Assembly (NCBI GenBank): GCA_003569145.1
Contig: BGOH01000001.1
Location: 62,001-126,000 of the forward strand
Direction of reading: 5' to 3'
DNA: 64,000 bases
DNA from: Clavibacter sp.
GTDB taxonomy: Bacteria; Actinomycetota; Actinomycetes; Nanopelagicales; Nanopelagicaceae
The first letter of the stretch is position 1, and each line of letters begins with the position of its first letter. The translations under genes were made by a program, and so were the position numbers. Under the pieces are notes generated by a model. That model searched no databases. It was not told the DNA's origin and saw only the letters and a program-made list of their open reading frames with translations. Shown here in pieces: positions 8,239 through 19,584 of this stretch.

Positions 8239-11200
8239 TTAGCGCCTCCATAATTGCATCATCAGATGATTTTCCTTCGCGCTCTGCTCTATCAATAACT
8301 GCCAGCACCTTGGCATAATCCCTTGGCATCACAAGTGAGAATCTCTTCAATGCTGCCTGCCAATCGCCAAGTAATTCATGAGCAATTAAAGAACCAGTCT
8401 CTGCATAGAAACGAGAGAGTATGGATTTTAGTTTCTCCTCTTGATCTTTAGGGATAGATAAAACATCAACCATCTCGGTATTTACTAGCGATGGGATTAA
8501 ATCAAGAACAAATGCTCGGCCACCTGACATGCCAGCTGCAAAGTTTCGCCCTGTTTTGCCAAGAATGACCACAGTTCCGCCAGTCATATATTCACAGCCA
8601 TGATCGCCAACACCTTCAACAACAGCTAGCGCTCCAGAGTTTCTTACACAGAATCTCTCGCCCACTATTCCTCTTACAAATATCTCCCCTTGAGTTGCCC
8701 CATATCCAATAACATTTCCAGCAATTACATTTTCATGGGAGGCAAACTTTGCCTTCTCATCAGGGCGCAGAATTACTCGCCCGCCAGATAGCCCCTTTCC
8801 AAGATAATCATTGGTATCTCCATAGAGGCGAAGAGTGAGCCCGCGTGGAATAAATGCTCCTAGCGATTGACCTGCAGAGCCATGGAAGGTGATATCAATT
8901 GTGTCATCGGCAAGGCCTTGACCGCCATATTTTCTAGTAATTTCAGAGCCCAGCATCGTTCCAACTGTTCGATTACCATTTCTAATTTTCATCTGCAATT
9001 TAATTGGAGACTTACTTTCTAAGGCGCTCTGTGAAAGTTTTATTAGCTCATTATCTAGAGCAGCTTCAAGCCCATGATCTTGAGTCGTGGTATTTCTACG
9101 CGCAGATCCTGACGCTGACTCTGGCGCAGCAAGAATTGGTGATAAATCAAGTCCACTTGCCTTCCAATGCTCCACTGCAGCAGAAGTTTCTAGACTCTCA
9201 ACTGCGCCGACTGCTTCGCTAAGACTTCTAAATCCTAGGCTTGCAAGAATCTCTCTTACCTCCTGAGCGATGTATTCAAAGAAAGTTTCAACGAATTCTG
9301 GCTTTCCAGTAAAGCGTTTTCTTAGCTCTGGATTTTGAGTTGCAACACCCACTGGGCAGGTATCTAAGTGACAGACTCGCATCATCACGCAGCCTGAAAC
9401 CACAAGTGGAGCAGTAGCAAAACCAAATTCCTCGGCACCAAGGAGGGCGGCAATAACCACATCTCTTCCTGTCTTCATCTGTCCATCGGTTTGAACCACG
9501 ATGCGATCTCTTAGCCCATTTAGCATCAGAGTTTGTTGGGTTTCAGCAAGACCTAGCTCCCATGGAGCGCCAGCATGTTTCAGGGAAGTTAGCGGAGATG
9601 CTCCAGTTCCACCATCATGGCCAGAGATTAAAACAACATCAGCATGCGCCTTGCTAACTCCTGCTGCAACAGTGCCAACTCCGACTTCAGCCACGAGTTT
9701 TACATGGATACGCGCTCTGTTATTTGCATTCTTTAAGTCGTGAATTAGTTGCGCTAAATCTTCGATCGAGTAAATATCATGATGTGGCGGCGGCGAGATT
9801 AAGCCAACGCCAGGAGTTGAGTAGCGCACCTTGGCGATCCAGGGATAAATTTTATTTCCAGGCAATTGCCCACCCTCGCCAGGTTTAGCTCCTTGTGCCA
9901 TTTTTATCTGAATATCATCGGCATTTACTAAATATTCACTTGTTACACCAAATCTTCCTGAAGCAACTTGCTTGATTGCAGATCTTGCTGAATCTCCATT
10001 GGCTTGAGGAATGAAACGCTCAGGATCTTCGCCGCCTTCTCCAGTATTTGATTTAGCGCCAATTCGATTCATAGCAATGGCTAGCGTTTCATGGGCTTCT
10101 TGTGAGATTGAGCCATAGGACATAGCTCCAGTTGAAAACCTCTTAACAATTTCTGAAACTGACTCAACTTCATCTATAGGTACTGGTTTTCTTAGTCCTT
10201 GCTTAAAGGTGAAGAGACCGCGAAGCGTCATCAAAGATTTGGATTGATCATCTACTCGCTTGGTATATCTCTGGAAGATGTCATAGCGCTTTGATCTGGT
10301 GGCATGTTGGAGAGCAAAGACAGTCTCTGGATCAAAGAGATGAGGTTCGCCATCTCTGCGCCATTGATACTCCCCACCAATTGGAAGTCGTTTAGATCCT
10401 GGAACTTCTCCCCCAGGCGGATAGGCGATGTGATGGCGCGCAATTGTTTCTTGTGCGATTACTTCGAGATCTACTCCACCAAGGCGCGAAGTTGTTCCAA
10501 CAAAGTATTCGTTAACTAATGCTTGAGACAATCCAATAGCTTCAAAGACTTGCGCTCCGGTGTAGGAGGCAATCGTTGATATTCCCATCTTGGACATAAC
10601 CTTTAAAACGCCTTTGCCCAATGACTTAATTAAATTCTTCACTGCCTTCTCTGGCGTTATGCCTGTAATAACTCCCGTTAAAACTAAATCCTCAGCACTC
10701 TCCATCGCTAGATATGGATTTACCGCAGCAGCTCCGTAGCCAATTAAAAGCGCAACGTGGTGAACTTCTCTTACCTCGCCACTTTCAACAACTAATCCAA
10801 CTTTAGTTCTTGTTTTCTCGCGAATGAGGTGATGATGCACTGCCGAGGTTAGAAGCAGGGATGGAATCGGTGCGTTCTCTGCATCGCCATCACGATCAGA
10901 GAGAACGATAATTCGAGCTCCTTGAGAGATTGCCTCAGAGACTTCAGCTCGAATCTCCTCAATTCTCTCTTGCAAGCCTTGGCCGCCTTTAGAAATTGGG
11001 AAGAGGCCGCGAAGTACATAAGTAGATAGCCCTGGATGATTGTTATCAGCATTTACGTTAATTATTTTTGCAAGCTCATCATTATCTATAACTGGAAAGG
11101 CCAAAGAAATCTGCCTACAAGATGCTGGGCCTGGATCTAGAAGATTATGTTCTGGTCCAATGGATCCCCCAAGTGAGGTAACTAGCTCTTCCCTAATTGC

Positions 11201-12747
11201 ATCAAGTGGTGGATTTGTTACTTGTGCAAAGAGCTGCGAGAAGTAATCAAACAAGAGTCGCGGCTTAGCAGAGAGAGCTGCAATCGGAGTATCAGTTCCC
11301 ATAGATCCGATTGGTTCAATTCCACTTTTTGCCATCGGAGTTACAATCATTCTTAACTCTTCTTCGGTATAACCAAATGCGCGCTGTCTTCTTAAAACAG
11401 ATGAGTGTGGATAAATGATGTGCTCTCGAGCTGGTAAATCAGAGAGGCGCACAATTCCGGCATGGAGCCATTCACCATAAGGAGCGTTATTTGCAAGGCT
11501 CTGCTTAATCTCTTCATCCTCGATTATGCGACCAGATTGGATATCAACAAGGAACATACGACCTGGTTGAAGTCTTCCCTTGCGAATAACTTTTTCTTGC
11601 GGAATATCTAACACGCCTACTTCACTTGCCAGCACCACCAAACCATCATCTGTGACCCAGTAGCGAGATGGACGTAATCCATTTCGATCCAATACTGCGC
11701 CAATCTGCTTTCCATCTGTGAAGGTGACGCAAGCTGGGCCATCCCATGGCTCCATTAAAGATGCATGGAAACGATAGAAGTCTTTTAACTTCTCAGGCAT
11801 TGTTTCGTGATTTTCCCAAGCCTCTGGAATCATCATAAGAATGGAATGTGCAAGGCTGCGCCCGCCCAGATAAAGAAGCTCTAACACTTCATCAAAGGAT
11901 GCCGAATCACTTCCAGATGGATCAACTATTGGAAATAGTCGAGAGATATCGCCAGGGATCAGATCACTTTCAAGGAGTGCTTCACGGGCTGCCATCCAAT
12001 TGCGATTTCCTCTAACCGTATTTATCTCACCATTATGAGCGATGAATCGATAGGGATGGGCAAGCGGCCAAGATGGAAAAGTGTTGGTAGAAAATCTCGA
12101 GTGAACTAGAGCAAGAGGTGATACTAAACGAAGATCTGAGAGATCTGGAAAGAATTCCTCTAATTGCCCTGTAGTGAGCATTCCTTTATAAACAATCGTC
12201 CTACTAGAGAGCGAAGTAAAGTAAATTGAGAGTTCATGCTCAACTCTCTTTCTAAAGCAGAATGCTCTTCGATCTAAATCTAAGTCACTAACTCCATCCT
12301 GGGATGAAACAAATATCTGCTCAAATTCAGGCATTACCGATAAAGCTGTAGCTCCCAGAGAAGTTGAGTTAATTGGCAGCTGGCGCCAACCAATAACTTT
12401 AGATTCTCCTCGCTTGCAATCTGCTCAATCCTTGATTTACTTGCAAAATTCTTCGGAAGGAAAACAACTCCAGCTGCATAGCTAAGTGGTGCTGGCAACT
12501 CAAAAGGCAGAACTGCGCGGAAGAATTGATCAGGAATACAAATTAGAATTCCGGCGCCATCACCACTATTAACTTCAGCTCCTGAAGCGCCGCGATGTTC
12601 TAAGTTTCTTAAAGCAACTAAACCTTTTGCAATGATTTCATGAGTTGCAACTTTGTTGAGGGTAGCTACCATCGCAACACCGCAAGCATCATGCTCGTTG
12701 GCAGGATCATAGAGACCTACTGCCTTCGGTAGAGATGAGAAGACCAC
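8231..12747 (-). CDS. gltB: Glutamate synthase large (alpha) subunit, reading frame broken once
   Basis: Reconstructed as one gene of about 1,505 residues, the normal GltB size. The first 115 or so codons after the GTG at 12747 encode the glutamine amidotransferase domain, with the nucleophile in HDACGV. The frame then shifts by one base at the AAA run (plus-strand TTT at 12398-12400). Restoring one base gives a continuous family-like [16 protein letters not shown] joined to the remainder. Downstream are the FMN-binding synthase domain, an iron-sulfur cysteine cluster ([15 protein letters not shown]) and the glycine-rich C-terminal beta helix. GGGAG lies seven bases before the GTG start. The break probably reflects a sequencing deletion. 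Confidence 0.9.
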
Positions 12748-12773
12748 TTATCGCTCCCATAAAAGATAGACTG

Positions 12774-12804
12774 CTTCGAATTTTTTCTTAGTTTGCTTTC
12801 GAAG
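12774..12804. promoter_or_regulatory. Inverted repeat in the leader of gltBD
   Basis: CTTCGAA at 12774-12780 is repeated inverted as TTCGAAG at 12798-12804, centred 41 bases before the gltB start. The 123-base gap between the VIT-family gene and gltB must contain the gltBD promoter. The seven-base arms could be an operator half-site pair or a weak RNA hairpin. No regulator is identified and the arms are short, so the assignment is tentative. Confidence 0.3.
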
Positions 12805-12870
12805 TTACTGGGACAACGACGGCCCTTAGAGGAGTATTAATCTATCAAGAAGTAGCTTTTTTGGCGCGTG

Positions 12871-13578
12871 CTAGAGCCCAGAGATGTGGGCAATCTGACC
12901 TACAGATGCCGTAATAGCCATTCCAAGAGCGCCACCAAGCAGGATTCGAAGGGTTGGTCGCCATATCTTTGACCCGGAAGTCTTTGCGCTAATTACTCCG
13001 GCAATTAGTAGACCAAAGAATGTAATTGCGACAATTGAAACAGCTTTCCCGCCAAGACTTGGGGCAAGAGCTCCAATAAGAGGAATAGCTCCTCCGAGTG
13101 TGAAGCTAAGAGCAGAGGCAATTGCTGCCTGCATTGGACGAGCCTTAGTTAATTCATATTGGCCCAACTCATCTCGCAGATGAGCACCCAGTGCGTCATG
13201 GGCATGAAGTTCTTGAGCCACTTTCTCCGCTGTTGCTCTAGATAGACCTCTAGATTGATAAATTTGAGTTAATTCTTCTAACTCTCCCACTGGATCAATT
13301 CGATGGTGCTCTAGCTCCAAGATTCGATCCGATTCTTCAATATCGTTCTGAGATCTAACCGAGACATATTCGCCAACAGCCATTGACATCGCTCCAGCTG
13401 CAATTCCTGCTAGACCAACAGTTACTACAAAGTCATTTTGTTGTGCCGAAACAATTCCAATCATTAATGCTGCAGTTGAAACTAACCCATCATTAACACC
13501 TAATACGGCAGCTCTTAACCATCCTGATCTATGAGTGCGATGCTCAGAATTTCTTATCTCTAAATCAGATTGGCTCAC
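12871..13578 (-). CDS. VIT1/CCC1-family iron/manganese transporter
   Basis: A 235-residue membrane protein of the VIT (vacuolar iron transporter-like) family, which moves Fe2+ or Mn2+ across membranes. After a charged N-terminus comes the family's first helix with the DGLVSTAALMIGI motif (around residues 29-42), then a second helix with AGAMSMAVGEYVSV. A cytoplasmic helical region of about 60 residues, rich in Glu/Asp/His, corresponds to the metal-binding domain. Three hydrophobic segments complete the protein. The GTG start lies four bases after the lgt stop. Substrate and direction are inferred from the family only. Confidence 0.9.
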   Translation of the reverse strand: MSQSDLEIRNSEHRTHRSGWLRAAVLGVNDGLVSTAALMIGIVSAQQNDFVVTVGLAGIAAGAMSMAVGEYVSVRSQNDIEESDRILELEHHRIDPVGELEELTQIYQSRGLSRATAEKVAQELHAHDALGAHLRDELGQYELTKARPMQAAIASALSFTLGGAIPLIGALAPSLGGKAVSIVAITFFGLLIAGVISAKTSGSKIWRPTLRILLGGALGMAITASVGQIAHISGL

Positions 13579-13582
13579 GAGG

Positions 13583-14404
13583 TTACTTTACACTCGATTC
13601 TTTCGGTAATTGATTCTGACGCAAATAGACAAGAGAGGCAAAGAGTAGAACGCCGCTGGTCCAAACATTGAGCCTGACGCCAAAAATTAGATTTGCTTCA
13701 TCGATTCTAATCGTTTCAATCAGAGCTCTCCCTAGGCAATAAAGGGCGACGTAGAGGGCAAAAATTGAACCCGGAGCAAACCTCTTCCTTGATCCCACTT
13801 TGATCAAAATTAGAGCTGCGATAAAGCACCAGATCGATTCATATAAAAATACCGGATGAAATGTTTCAACGCTTGAATATCCAATCGGGCGATACGAGGC
13901 TGGAATTTCAAGGGCCCATGGAGCATTTAGCTCTCGTCCAAAGAGTTCTTTATTAAACCAATTTCCCCAACGTCCAATGCCTTGAGCAATCAATAACCCC
14001 GGAGCAAGCGCATCAGCAAAGCTTGCAAAGGAAACATCTCCTCGAGATTTATTCCTGCGATATCCAATATATGCGCCAAGAAGTCCAAGGGAAATTGCTC
14101 CCCAGATTCCAAGTCCACCTTGCCAGATGTAGAGCGCACTTAATGGATCACCATTTGTTCCGAAATATGCCTGCGGTGAAGAAATTACGTGATAGAGGCG
14201 ACCACCAATAATCCCAAATGGAACTGCATAGATTGCAACATCACTAACTACCCCTGCTCTGCCACCAAGTGCAACGTATCTCCGATTTCCAATAAAAACC
14301 GCAGCAATAATTCCTGTAATTATGCTTAAGGCATAGAAGTGAAAAGTTAGTGGACCAATCTCTATTTGAGATTGAGTTGGAGAAGGGATAGCAGCAAAGA
14401 TCAC
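13583..14404 (-). CDS. lgt: Prolipoprotein diacylglyceryl transferase
   Basis: Transfers diacylglycerol from phosphatidylglycerol to the lipobox cysteine of prelipoproteins, the first step of lipoprotein maturation. The 273 residues form about seven membrane helices. Family signatures are IWQGGLGIWGA near residue 95, the Lgt box GIGRWGNWFNKELFG near residue 145 and the HPVFLYES stretch near 188. It begins with a GTG that overlaps the stop of the DsbA-like gene (GTGA). lspA, the next enzyme of the same pathway, is also in this window at 24837-25355. Confidence 0.96.
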   Translation of the reverse strand: MIFAAIPSPTQSQIEIGPLTFHFYALSIITGIIAAVFIGNRRYVALGGRAGVVSDVAIYAVPFGIIGGRLYHVISSPQAYFGTNGDPLSALYIWQGGLGIWGAISLGLLGAYIGYRRNKSRGDVSFASFADALAPGLLIAQGIGRWGNWFNKELFGRELNAPWALEIPASYRPIGYSSVETFHPVFLYESIWCFIAALILIKVGSRKRFAPGSIFALYVALYCLGRALIETIRIDEANLIFGVRLNVWTSGVLLFASLVYLRQNQLPKESSVK

Positions 14405-15147
14405 TGCTTAGCTGCTTCGACCGCCGCCTTAAACTCCTCTAATCTAAATTCAGAGGTGGTGCGATTCCACGGCTTGCCGTTGATAAATACAGTGGGAGTT
14501 CCTTCGACGCCATTTTTCTTCATGGAAGATGCAACGTTTTTGACTACATCACCTGATTCATTGTTATTGACGCAGTTAGCAAAGCTCTCACTAGTGATTC
14601 CAAGGCGCGTGCCAATTTCAACTAGATTCTTGTTAGAAAATAGCCCACTGTTTTCTCCACCTTGGATATCAAAGAGTGCTCTGTGATACTCAATAAATCT
14701 TCCTTCAGGTACTGCGCAATTTGCAGCATTGGAGGCGCGAACTGACTCTTGCCCTAGAAATGATGCCATGTGGTAGGTAACTTCTGCTTGCTTCTCTCTA
14801 ATTAAAGTCTCTAAGTAGTCACCCATCGCATCTTCAAAGAACTTGCAATATGGGCATTGAAAATCTTCCCAGACATCAATTTTTAGTGGGCTATCGGCGT
14901 TGAAGACCACACCATAATCTGCCTCTGGAGAAATCGTTGGAGTTAGAGGCTCACCATTGTTAGCACTTGAGATGCTCTCAATCGATGCAGGAAGTGCAAC
15001 GCTAGAACCAGATCTCTTATCCAAAACAGTGAAGATAACTCCAGATAAGACAACAAGTGCAATCATGCCAATCACGATATTTCTAGTGACAGTATCTCCA
15101 GATTTAGCAGAGTTACTTACTTTTCTTTGGCGCGGTTCTTTTGGCAC
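14401..15147 (-). CDS. Membrane-anchored DsbA-like thiol-disulfide oxidoreductase
   Basis: A 248-residue protein with a basic N-terminus, one membrane segment (about residues 23-42), a short linker and a DsbA-type thioredoxin domain. The redox motif CPYC lies in WEDFQCPYCKFFE (Cys95 and Cys98, approximately), and the cis-proline loop is GVEGTPTVFINGK. It would oxidise or isomerise cysteines of exported proteins. The GTG start has AAAGGAG nine bases upstream. A DsbA-like gene between trpA and lgt is a familiar actinobacterial arrangement. The precise partner is unknown. Confidence 0.9.
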   Translation of the reverse strand: MPKEPRQRKVSNSAKSGDTVTRNIVIGMIALVVLSGVIFTVLDKRSGSSVALPASIESISSANNGEPLTPTISPEADYGVVFNADSPLKIDVWEDFQCPYCKFFEDAMGDYLETLIREKQAEVTYHMASFLGQESVRASNAANCAVPEGRFIEYHRALFDIQGGENSGLFSNKNLVEIGTRLGITSESFANCVNNNESGDVVKNVASSMKKNGVEGTPTVFINGKPWNRTTSEFRLEEFKAAVEAAKQ

Positions 15148-15211
15148 TATTCCTACTCCTTTAGATTTTCCTAACTAGGTATGGCTATAAGTCTAAACCA
15201 AGTTCTAGAAA

Positions 15212-16015
15212 CTAGCCGACTCGGCCCTGTCTGACCCCATCAGACAACTCGCGGGCTAGCAAGGTAACGTTTTTGCATGCCTGGGTGAAATCAGGAGCCT
15301 GTAGTACTAACTTAATAAATGCTGAGCCCACAATGACCCCATCGGCAAACTTTGCAACTTCTGCAGCCTGCTCTGCAGTTGAAACTCCAAGGCCCACCGC
15401 GATTGGAAGATTTGTAACCTTGCGAAGTCTTGCAACTAATTCACTGGCACTATCTGAGAGAGAATTTCTTGCTCCAGTTACTCCCATAAGACTTGCTGCA
15501 TAAATAAATCCAGAGCACTTATCTGCAACTTTAGCTAATCTTGAATCATCTGTGCTGGGAGCAACAACATAAACGCGATGCAAGTCATTTCTCTCAGTCT
15601 CATCAATCCAATTACCTGACTCTTCAATAGTTAGATCTGGCGTTATGACTCCAACTCCCCCCGCACTAGAAAGAGCATTTGTGAATTCCTTAACACCAAA
15701 TCGCTCAATGGGATTCCAATAAGACATAACTAAAGATGGAACACTCACGCCAGAAACCACTTCCAAAACTTCTTTAGCACCAGTTTTATTTCTTAGAGCA
15801 ATCTCAGCAGCTTCTTGAATTATCGCTCCATCCATAACTGGATCGCTATATGCAAAACCCACTTCGATGATATCCACTCCACCAGCAATTAGCGCCCTTA
15901 TTAATTCTTTGGATCCTTCAAGGGTTGGAAAGCCCGCTGGCATATAACCGATAAGGGCTGCTCTATTTTCGCTCTTAGCTCGTGCAAAGACTTGCGCCAA
16001 ACTCTCTTTACTCAT
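15212..16015 (-). CDS. trpA: Tryptophan synthase alpha chain
   Basis: Cleaves indole-3-glycerol phosphate to indole, which is channelled to TrpB. It is about 267 residues long. The catalytic glutamate is in VDIIEVGFAYSDPVMDG and the catalytic aspartate position follows in the same stretch. The phosphate-binding GLGVSTAEQAAEV and GSAFIKLV motifs are near the C-terminus. The frame can be extended to a TTG at 16024, but the ATG at 16015 matches the family N-terminus (MSKESLAQVF). It starts within 15 bases of the trpB stop. Confidence 0.96.
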   Translation of the reverse strand: MSKESLAQVFARAKSENRAALIGYMPAGFPTLEGSKELIRALIAGGVDIIEVGFAYSDPVMDGAIIQEAAEIALRNKTGAKEVLEVVSGVSVPSLVMSYWNPIERFGVKEFTNALSSAGGVGVITPDLTIEESGNWIDETERNDLHRVYVVAPSTDDSRLAKVADKCSGFIYAASLMGVTGARNSLSDSASELVARLRKVTNLPIAVGLGVSTAEQAAEVAKFADGVIVGSAFIKLVLQAPDFTQACKNVTLLARELSDGVRQGRVG

Positions 16016-16029
16016 TGATTGCAATATTC

Positions 16030-17220
16030 CTAGAGTGGAATTCCAAAGTACTGCGCAGCTGTTTGAACATCTTTATCGCCGCGCCCTGAGAGATTAATTA
16101 GAAGGATTGCGCCATTTCCCAGTTCATTTCCTACTTGAAGCGCTCCAGCTAGTGCGTGCGCAGTCTCAATTGCAGGAATTATTCCCTCACTCTTTGAAAG
16201 GAGTGAAAAGGCATGCATCGCCTGATCATCGGTAATTGCTCGATATTCAGCTCGTCCAATGTCATGCAAGTAGGCATGCTCTGGGCCTACTCCTGGATAA
16301 TCAAGGCCAGCAGAGATTGAATGAGACTCGATGGTTTGCCCATCACTATCTTGAAGTAGATAAGACCTGGTGCCATGAAGAACTCCAGGTGTCCCACCCA
16401 CAATAGTTGCAGCGTGTTTACCACTTTCAACTCCGGCACCACCAGCTTCTAACCCAATCAATCGCACTCCCGAATCATCAATAAAGGGATGGAATATTCC
16501 TATTGCATTAGATCCTCCGCCAACACAAGCTAAAACTGCATCTGGAAGCCTTCCGGTCATCTCTAATACTTGCTGCCTTGCTTCAATTCCAATTATGCGA
16601 TGAAAATCTCTCACCATAGTTGGGAAAGGATGTGGGCCAGCAACAGTTCCTAATAGGTAGTGAGTAGTTGAAACATTGGTAACCCAATCACGCATCGCTT
16701 CATTAATAGCATCTTTTAGAGTTCTAGAGCCAGTTGTCACTGGAATTACTGTTGCGCCAAGTAACTTCATTCTGGCAACGTTTAGAGATTGGCGTTTTGT
16801 ATCTTCCTCGCCCATATAAACCACACACTCAAGACCAAGTAGGGCTGCTGCAGTTGCTGAAGCAACACCATGTTGGCCCGCTCCAGTTTCAGCGATTATT
16901 CGCTTCTTACCCATTCGTTTGGTGAGAAGTGCTTGACCAAGAACATTATTAATCTTATGGCTCCCAGTGTGATTCAAATCTTCACGCTTTAAAAGAATCC
17001 TTGCATTTCCAGCATGTTCAGCAAATCTCTTAGCCTCAGTAATTATTGATGGCCGACCGGTATAGCTCTTATGCAAATGGTTTAGTTCTCTTTGAAATTC
17101 AGGATCTTTAGAAGCCGAGTTATGAGCTGCCTCTAATTCATCGAGGGCGCCAATTAGAGCCTCTGGAACAAAGCGCCCACCATAAGGGCCAAAGTGGCCA
17201 ACAACTTCAACGCGCTCCAT
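16030..17220 (-). CDS. trpB: Tryptophan synthase beta chain
   Basis: PLP enzyme that condenses indole and serine to tryptophan. The 396-residue protein begins with [10 protein letters not shown], the PLP lysine is in [17 protein letters not shown] (near residue 92) and the phosphate cradle is [10 protein letters not shown] near residue 232. The [11 protein letters not shown] substrate loop is intact. These features mark a standard TrpB1 working with TrpA. It lies five bases after trpC in a continuous trpECBA run. Confidence 0.97.
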   Translation of the reverse strand: MERVEVVGHFGPYGGRFVPEALIGALDELEAAHNSASKDPEFQRELNHLHKSYTGRPSIITEAKRFAEHAGNARILLKREDLNHTGSHKINNVLGQALLTKRMGKKRIIAETGAGQHGVASATAAALLGLECVVYMGEEDTKRQSLNVARMKLLGATVIPVTTGSRTLKDAINEAMRDWVTNVSTTHYLLGTVAGPHPFPTMVRDFHRIIGIEARQQVLEMTGRLPDAVLACVGGGSNAIGIFHPFIDDSGVRLIGLEAGGAGVESGKHAATIVGGTPGVLHGTRSYLLQDSDGQTIESHSISAGLDYPGVGPEHAYLHDIGRAEYRAITDDQAMHAFSLLSKSEGIIPAIETAHALAGALQVGNELGNGAILLINLSGRGDKDVQTAAQYFGIPL

Positions 17221-17225
17221 ACCCT

Positions 17226-18020
17226 TTAGTCTACTTTCCTTCTAGAGTTTGCAACATTTAAGAATTCACGAACGCTATCGGCAGGATTTTCTGATTTAAC
17301 TAGAGCCTCTCCTACCAAGATCGCATCTGCTCCAGCAATCAAAGCACTTTGCCCATCACTTGGCTCAGACATACCTGACTCAGCAATACGAACGATTCCG
17401 GATGGAATCAGAGGTAGTAGTTTTGCGAAGTTACTCTGATCAATCTCTAAAGTCTTTAGATTTCGTGCATTTACTCCAATTATTTTTGGACCTATAGCAA
17501 GTGCCCGCTCAAGCTCTTCTTGATTGTGAATCTCAATTAACGCCTCCATGCCGAGACTTTTTACTAATTGATAGAGCTGTTTTAATTCATCATCACCTAG
17601 CGCTGCAACAATTAGAAGAATCAGATCTGCACCATAGGCCCTTGATTCTTTGACTAGATACTCATTGACTATAAAGTCTTTTCGTAGAAGTGGAATTGTG
17701 ACTTCGCCTCTAACTTTCTCAAAATCCTCAAGCGAACCACCAAAGCGTCTCTGCTCAGTTAAGACGCTAATAACTGCTGCTCCACCCTGTTGATATTGTC
17801 TTGCAAGTTTTTCTGGAGAAGGTATTTCGGCAAGGGACCCTTTACTAGGGCTTGATCGCTTAACTTCTGCAATGATTGAAAATTTCTCTCTGTTAAGAGC
17901 CGCCAAAACATCAAGGGGCTTAGCAGCTAATGCCATTTTCTCCTCTAGCTCAGAGTTAGATAGTTGGCGCTTAGCTTGATCTTCTAAAACACCAGCGATT
18001 ATTGAATTAAGAACGCTCAT
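17226..18020 (-). CDS. trpC: Indole-3-glycerol phosphate synthase
   Basis: Closes the ring of carboxyphenylamino-deoxyribulose phosphate to indole-3-glycerol phosphate. The 264-residue TIM barrel has the family signatures [13 protein letters not shown] (catalytic lysine, about residue 53), [13 protein letters not shown] (catalytic lysine near 113), GVNARNLKT and IAESGM. It is a single-domain TrpC, not a TrpC-TrpF fusion. TrpF activity must therefore come from another gene, most simply the PriA isomerase upstream. It lies five bases after trpE. Confidence 0.96.
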   Translation of the reverse strand: MSVLNSIIAGVLEDQAKRQLSNSELEEKMALAAKPLDVLAALNREKFSIIAEVKRSSPSKGSLAEIPSPEKLARQYQQGGAAVISVLTEQRRFGGSLEDFEKVRGEVTIPLLRKDFIVNEYLVKESRAYGADLILLIVAALGDDELKQLYQLVKSLGMEALIEIHNQEELERALAIGPKIIGVNARNLKTLEIDQSNFAKLLPLIPSGIVRIAESGMSEPSDGQSALIAGADAILVGEALVKSENPADSVREFLNVANSRRKVD

Positions 18021-18025
18021 TTCAG

Positions 18026-19531
18026 CTAGTCCTTTTCTCCAAGTGGTTCTAGTGAGTTTGCCGCTTCAATTGCGCCAAGCACTGCCGCGGCTTTATTGAG
18101 GCACTCCTCATATTCACTAACTGGGTTTGAATCTGCCACTACTCCAGCTCCTGCTTGCACATATGCTTTCTTATCTTTTATCACTGCAGTTCTGATAGCA
18201 ATACAAGTGTCAAGATTTCCAGTGAAATCTATATATCCAATTGCGCCACCGTAGATTCCTCGTCTTGATGGTTCTAACTCTTCAATTATCTCCATCGCTC
18301 TGGGCTTAGGTGCTCCTGAGAGAGTGCCTGCAGGAAATACTGCATACAAAGCCTCCACAGGTGACTTAGCGCTATCTAGCTCGCCAATAACAGTTGAGAC
18401 AATATGCATGACATGTGAATATCTCTCAATTTGCATAAACTCAACAACATTTACGCTGCCAGGTGCGCAAACTCTTCCCAAATCATTTCTTCCAAGATCT
18501 ACCAGCATTAGATGCTCAGCGCGCTCTTTAGGATCTGCCAAAAGCTCCTCGCCTAGCCTTAAGTCTTCTTCTTGATTTGTTGAACGTTTTCGAGTTCCGG
18601 CAATGGGATGAACCATTACTTCACTGCCAGTTACTTTAACCAACGCCTCTGGACTCGAGCCAACAACACTTAACCCATCTGCAAATCTGAAGTGATACAT
18701 ATATGGGCTGGGATTGTGGAGCCTCAGCATTCGGTATGCATCAAGTGAGGATGCTTGGCAATCCATCGTAAATCTCTGAGATAAAACAACTTGGAATGCC
18801 TCGCCAGATCTAATCTGTTCTTTGATGCTTTCCACGTTAAGACAGAATTGATCTTTAGTGAAATTAGCAGTAAAGCTTGGCGCTGACTTCTTTGCTATCT
18901 TAGAAATATTGCTATCTATCTTATTCAGAAGCGCCTCCTGCATTTGATCTAATCGATTTATAGCCGATTGATATGCAAGATCTACCCGTTCATCGGATCC
19001 ATCCCAATTAATAGCATTAGCTATCAGAATCACAGCTCCTTGAAGATGATCATAAACAGCTAAATCTGTAGTCAACATAAATGCAATCTCTGGGAGCTTT
19101 AATTCATCAATTCCTAAATTTGGAAGTTTCTCTAGCCTTCGCACCGCGTCATAGCCCATATAGCCGACTAAGCCACCTGTTAATGGTGGGAGATTTTCTA
19201 TCTTTGGCGATCGAAGATGTTTAGAGGCAATCATTAGAGCTTCTAGGGGATCGATTCCATTTGGCGCACCTGCTGGCATACTTCCAAGCCAATGAGCAAC
19301 TCCGTTTTTCTCCGTGAGGGTTGCTTCACTTCGAACGCCGATAAAAGAGTATCTAGACCATGCTCCACCATGCTCTGCTGACTCTAAGAGAAATGTGTTT
19401 TCTCGATTTTGAGCTAACTTTGAATATAGAGTCAGTGGAGTTTCATTATCTGCAAGCAGTACTTGCGAAACAGGAATTACATTATATTCCTTCGCATAGG
19501 AGCGAAACTGTTCAAGGTTCATTCGCTCCAT
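18026..19531 (-). CDS. trpE: Anthranilate synthase component I
   Basis: Makes anthranilate from chorismate with ammonia supplied by a TrpG subunit, which is not in this window. The 501-residue protein has the N-terminal tryptophan-feedback region with LLESAE (around residues 47-52). The chorismate-binding domain follows, with IRSGEAFQVVLSQRF, the IAGTRKRS loop and GTLSGAPKPRAMEIIEELE. Retention of the LLES motif suggests feedback inhibition by tryptophan. AGAAGG lies about eight bases before the ATG. It follows priA by 53 bases; trpD and trpF are not in the cluster. Confidence 0.96.
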   Translation of the reverse strand: MERMNLEQFRSYAKEYNVIPVSQVLLADNETPLTLYSKLAQNRENTFLLESAEHGGAWSRYSFIGVRSEATLTEKNGVAHWLGSMPAGAPNGIDPLEALMIASKHLRSPKIENLPPLTGGLVGYMGYDAVRRLEKLPNLGIDELKLPEIAFMLTTDLAVYDHLQGAVILIANAINWDGSDERVDLAYQSAINRLDQMQEALLNKIDSNISKIAKKSAPSFTANFTKDQFCLNVESIKEQIRSGEAFQVVLSQRFTMDCQASSLDAYRMLRLHNPSPYMYHFRFADGLSVVGSSPEALVKVTGSEVMVHPIAGTRKRSTNQEEDLRLGEELLADPKERAEHLMLVDLGRNDLGRVCAPGSVNVVEFMQIERYSHVMHIVSTVIGELDSAKSPVEALYAVFPAGTLSGAPKPRAMEIIEELEPSRRGIYGGAIGYIDFTGNLDTCIAIRTAVIKDKKAYVQAGAGVVADSNPVSEYEECLNKAAAVLGAIEAANSLEPLGEKD

Positions 19532-19584
19532 TTATTTACCTTCTGCATTTTTGACTGCTTCAATTTGAGTCAGTCTCACAGCAT

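Noticed and set aside
12398-12404. Programmed ribosomal frameshifting as the cause of the split genes
   Set aside because: The seven sites share no slippery heptamer or downstream stimulatory structure, and no such system is known for these families.
12334-12747. A free-standing short glutamine amidotransferase gene before a shorter gltB
   Set aside because: The end of the short frame is not family-like, while one added base gives a continuous GltB of normal length.
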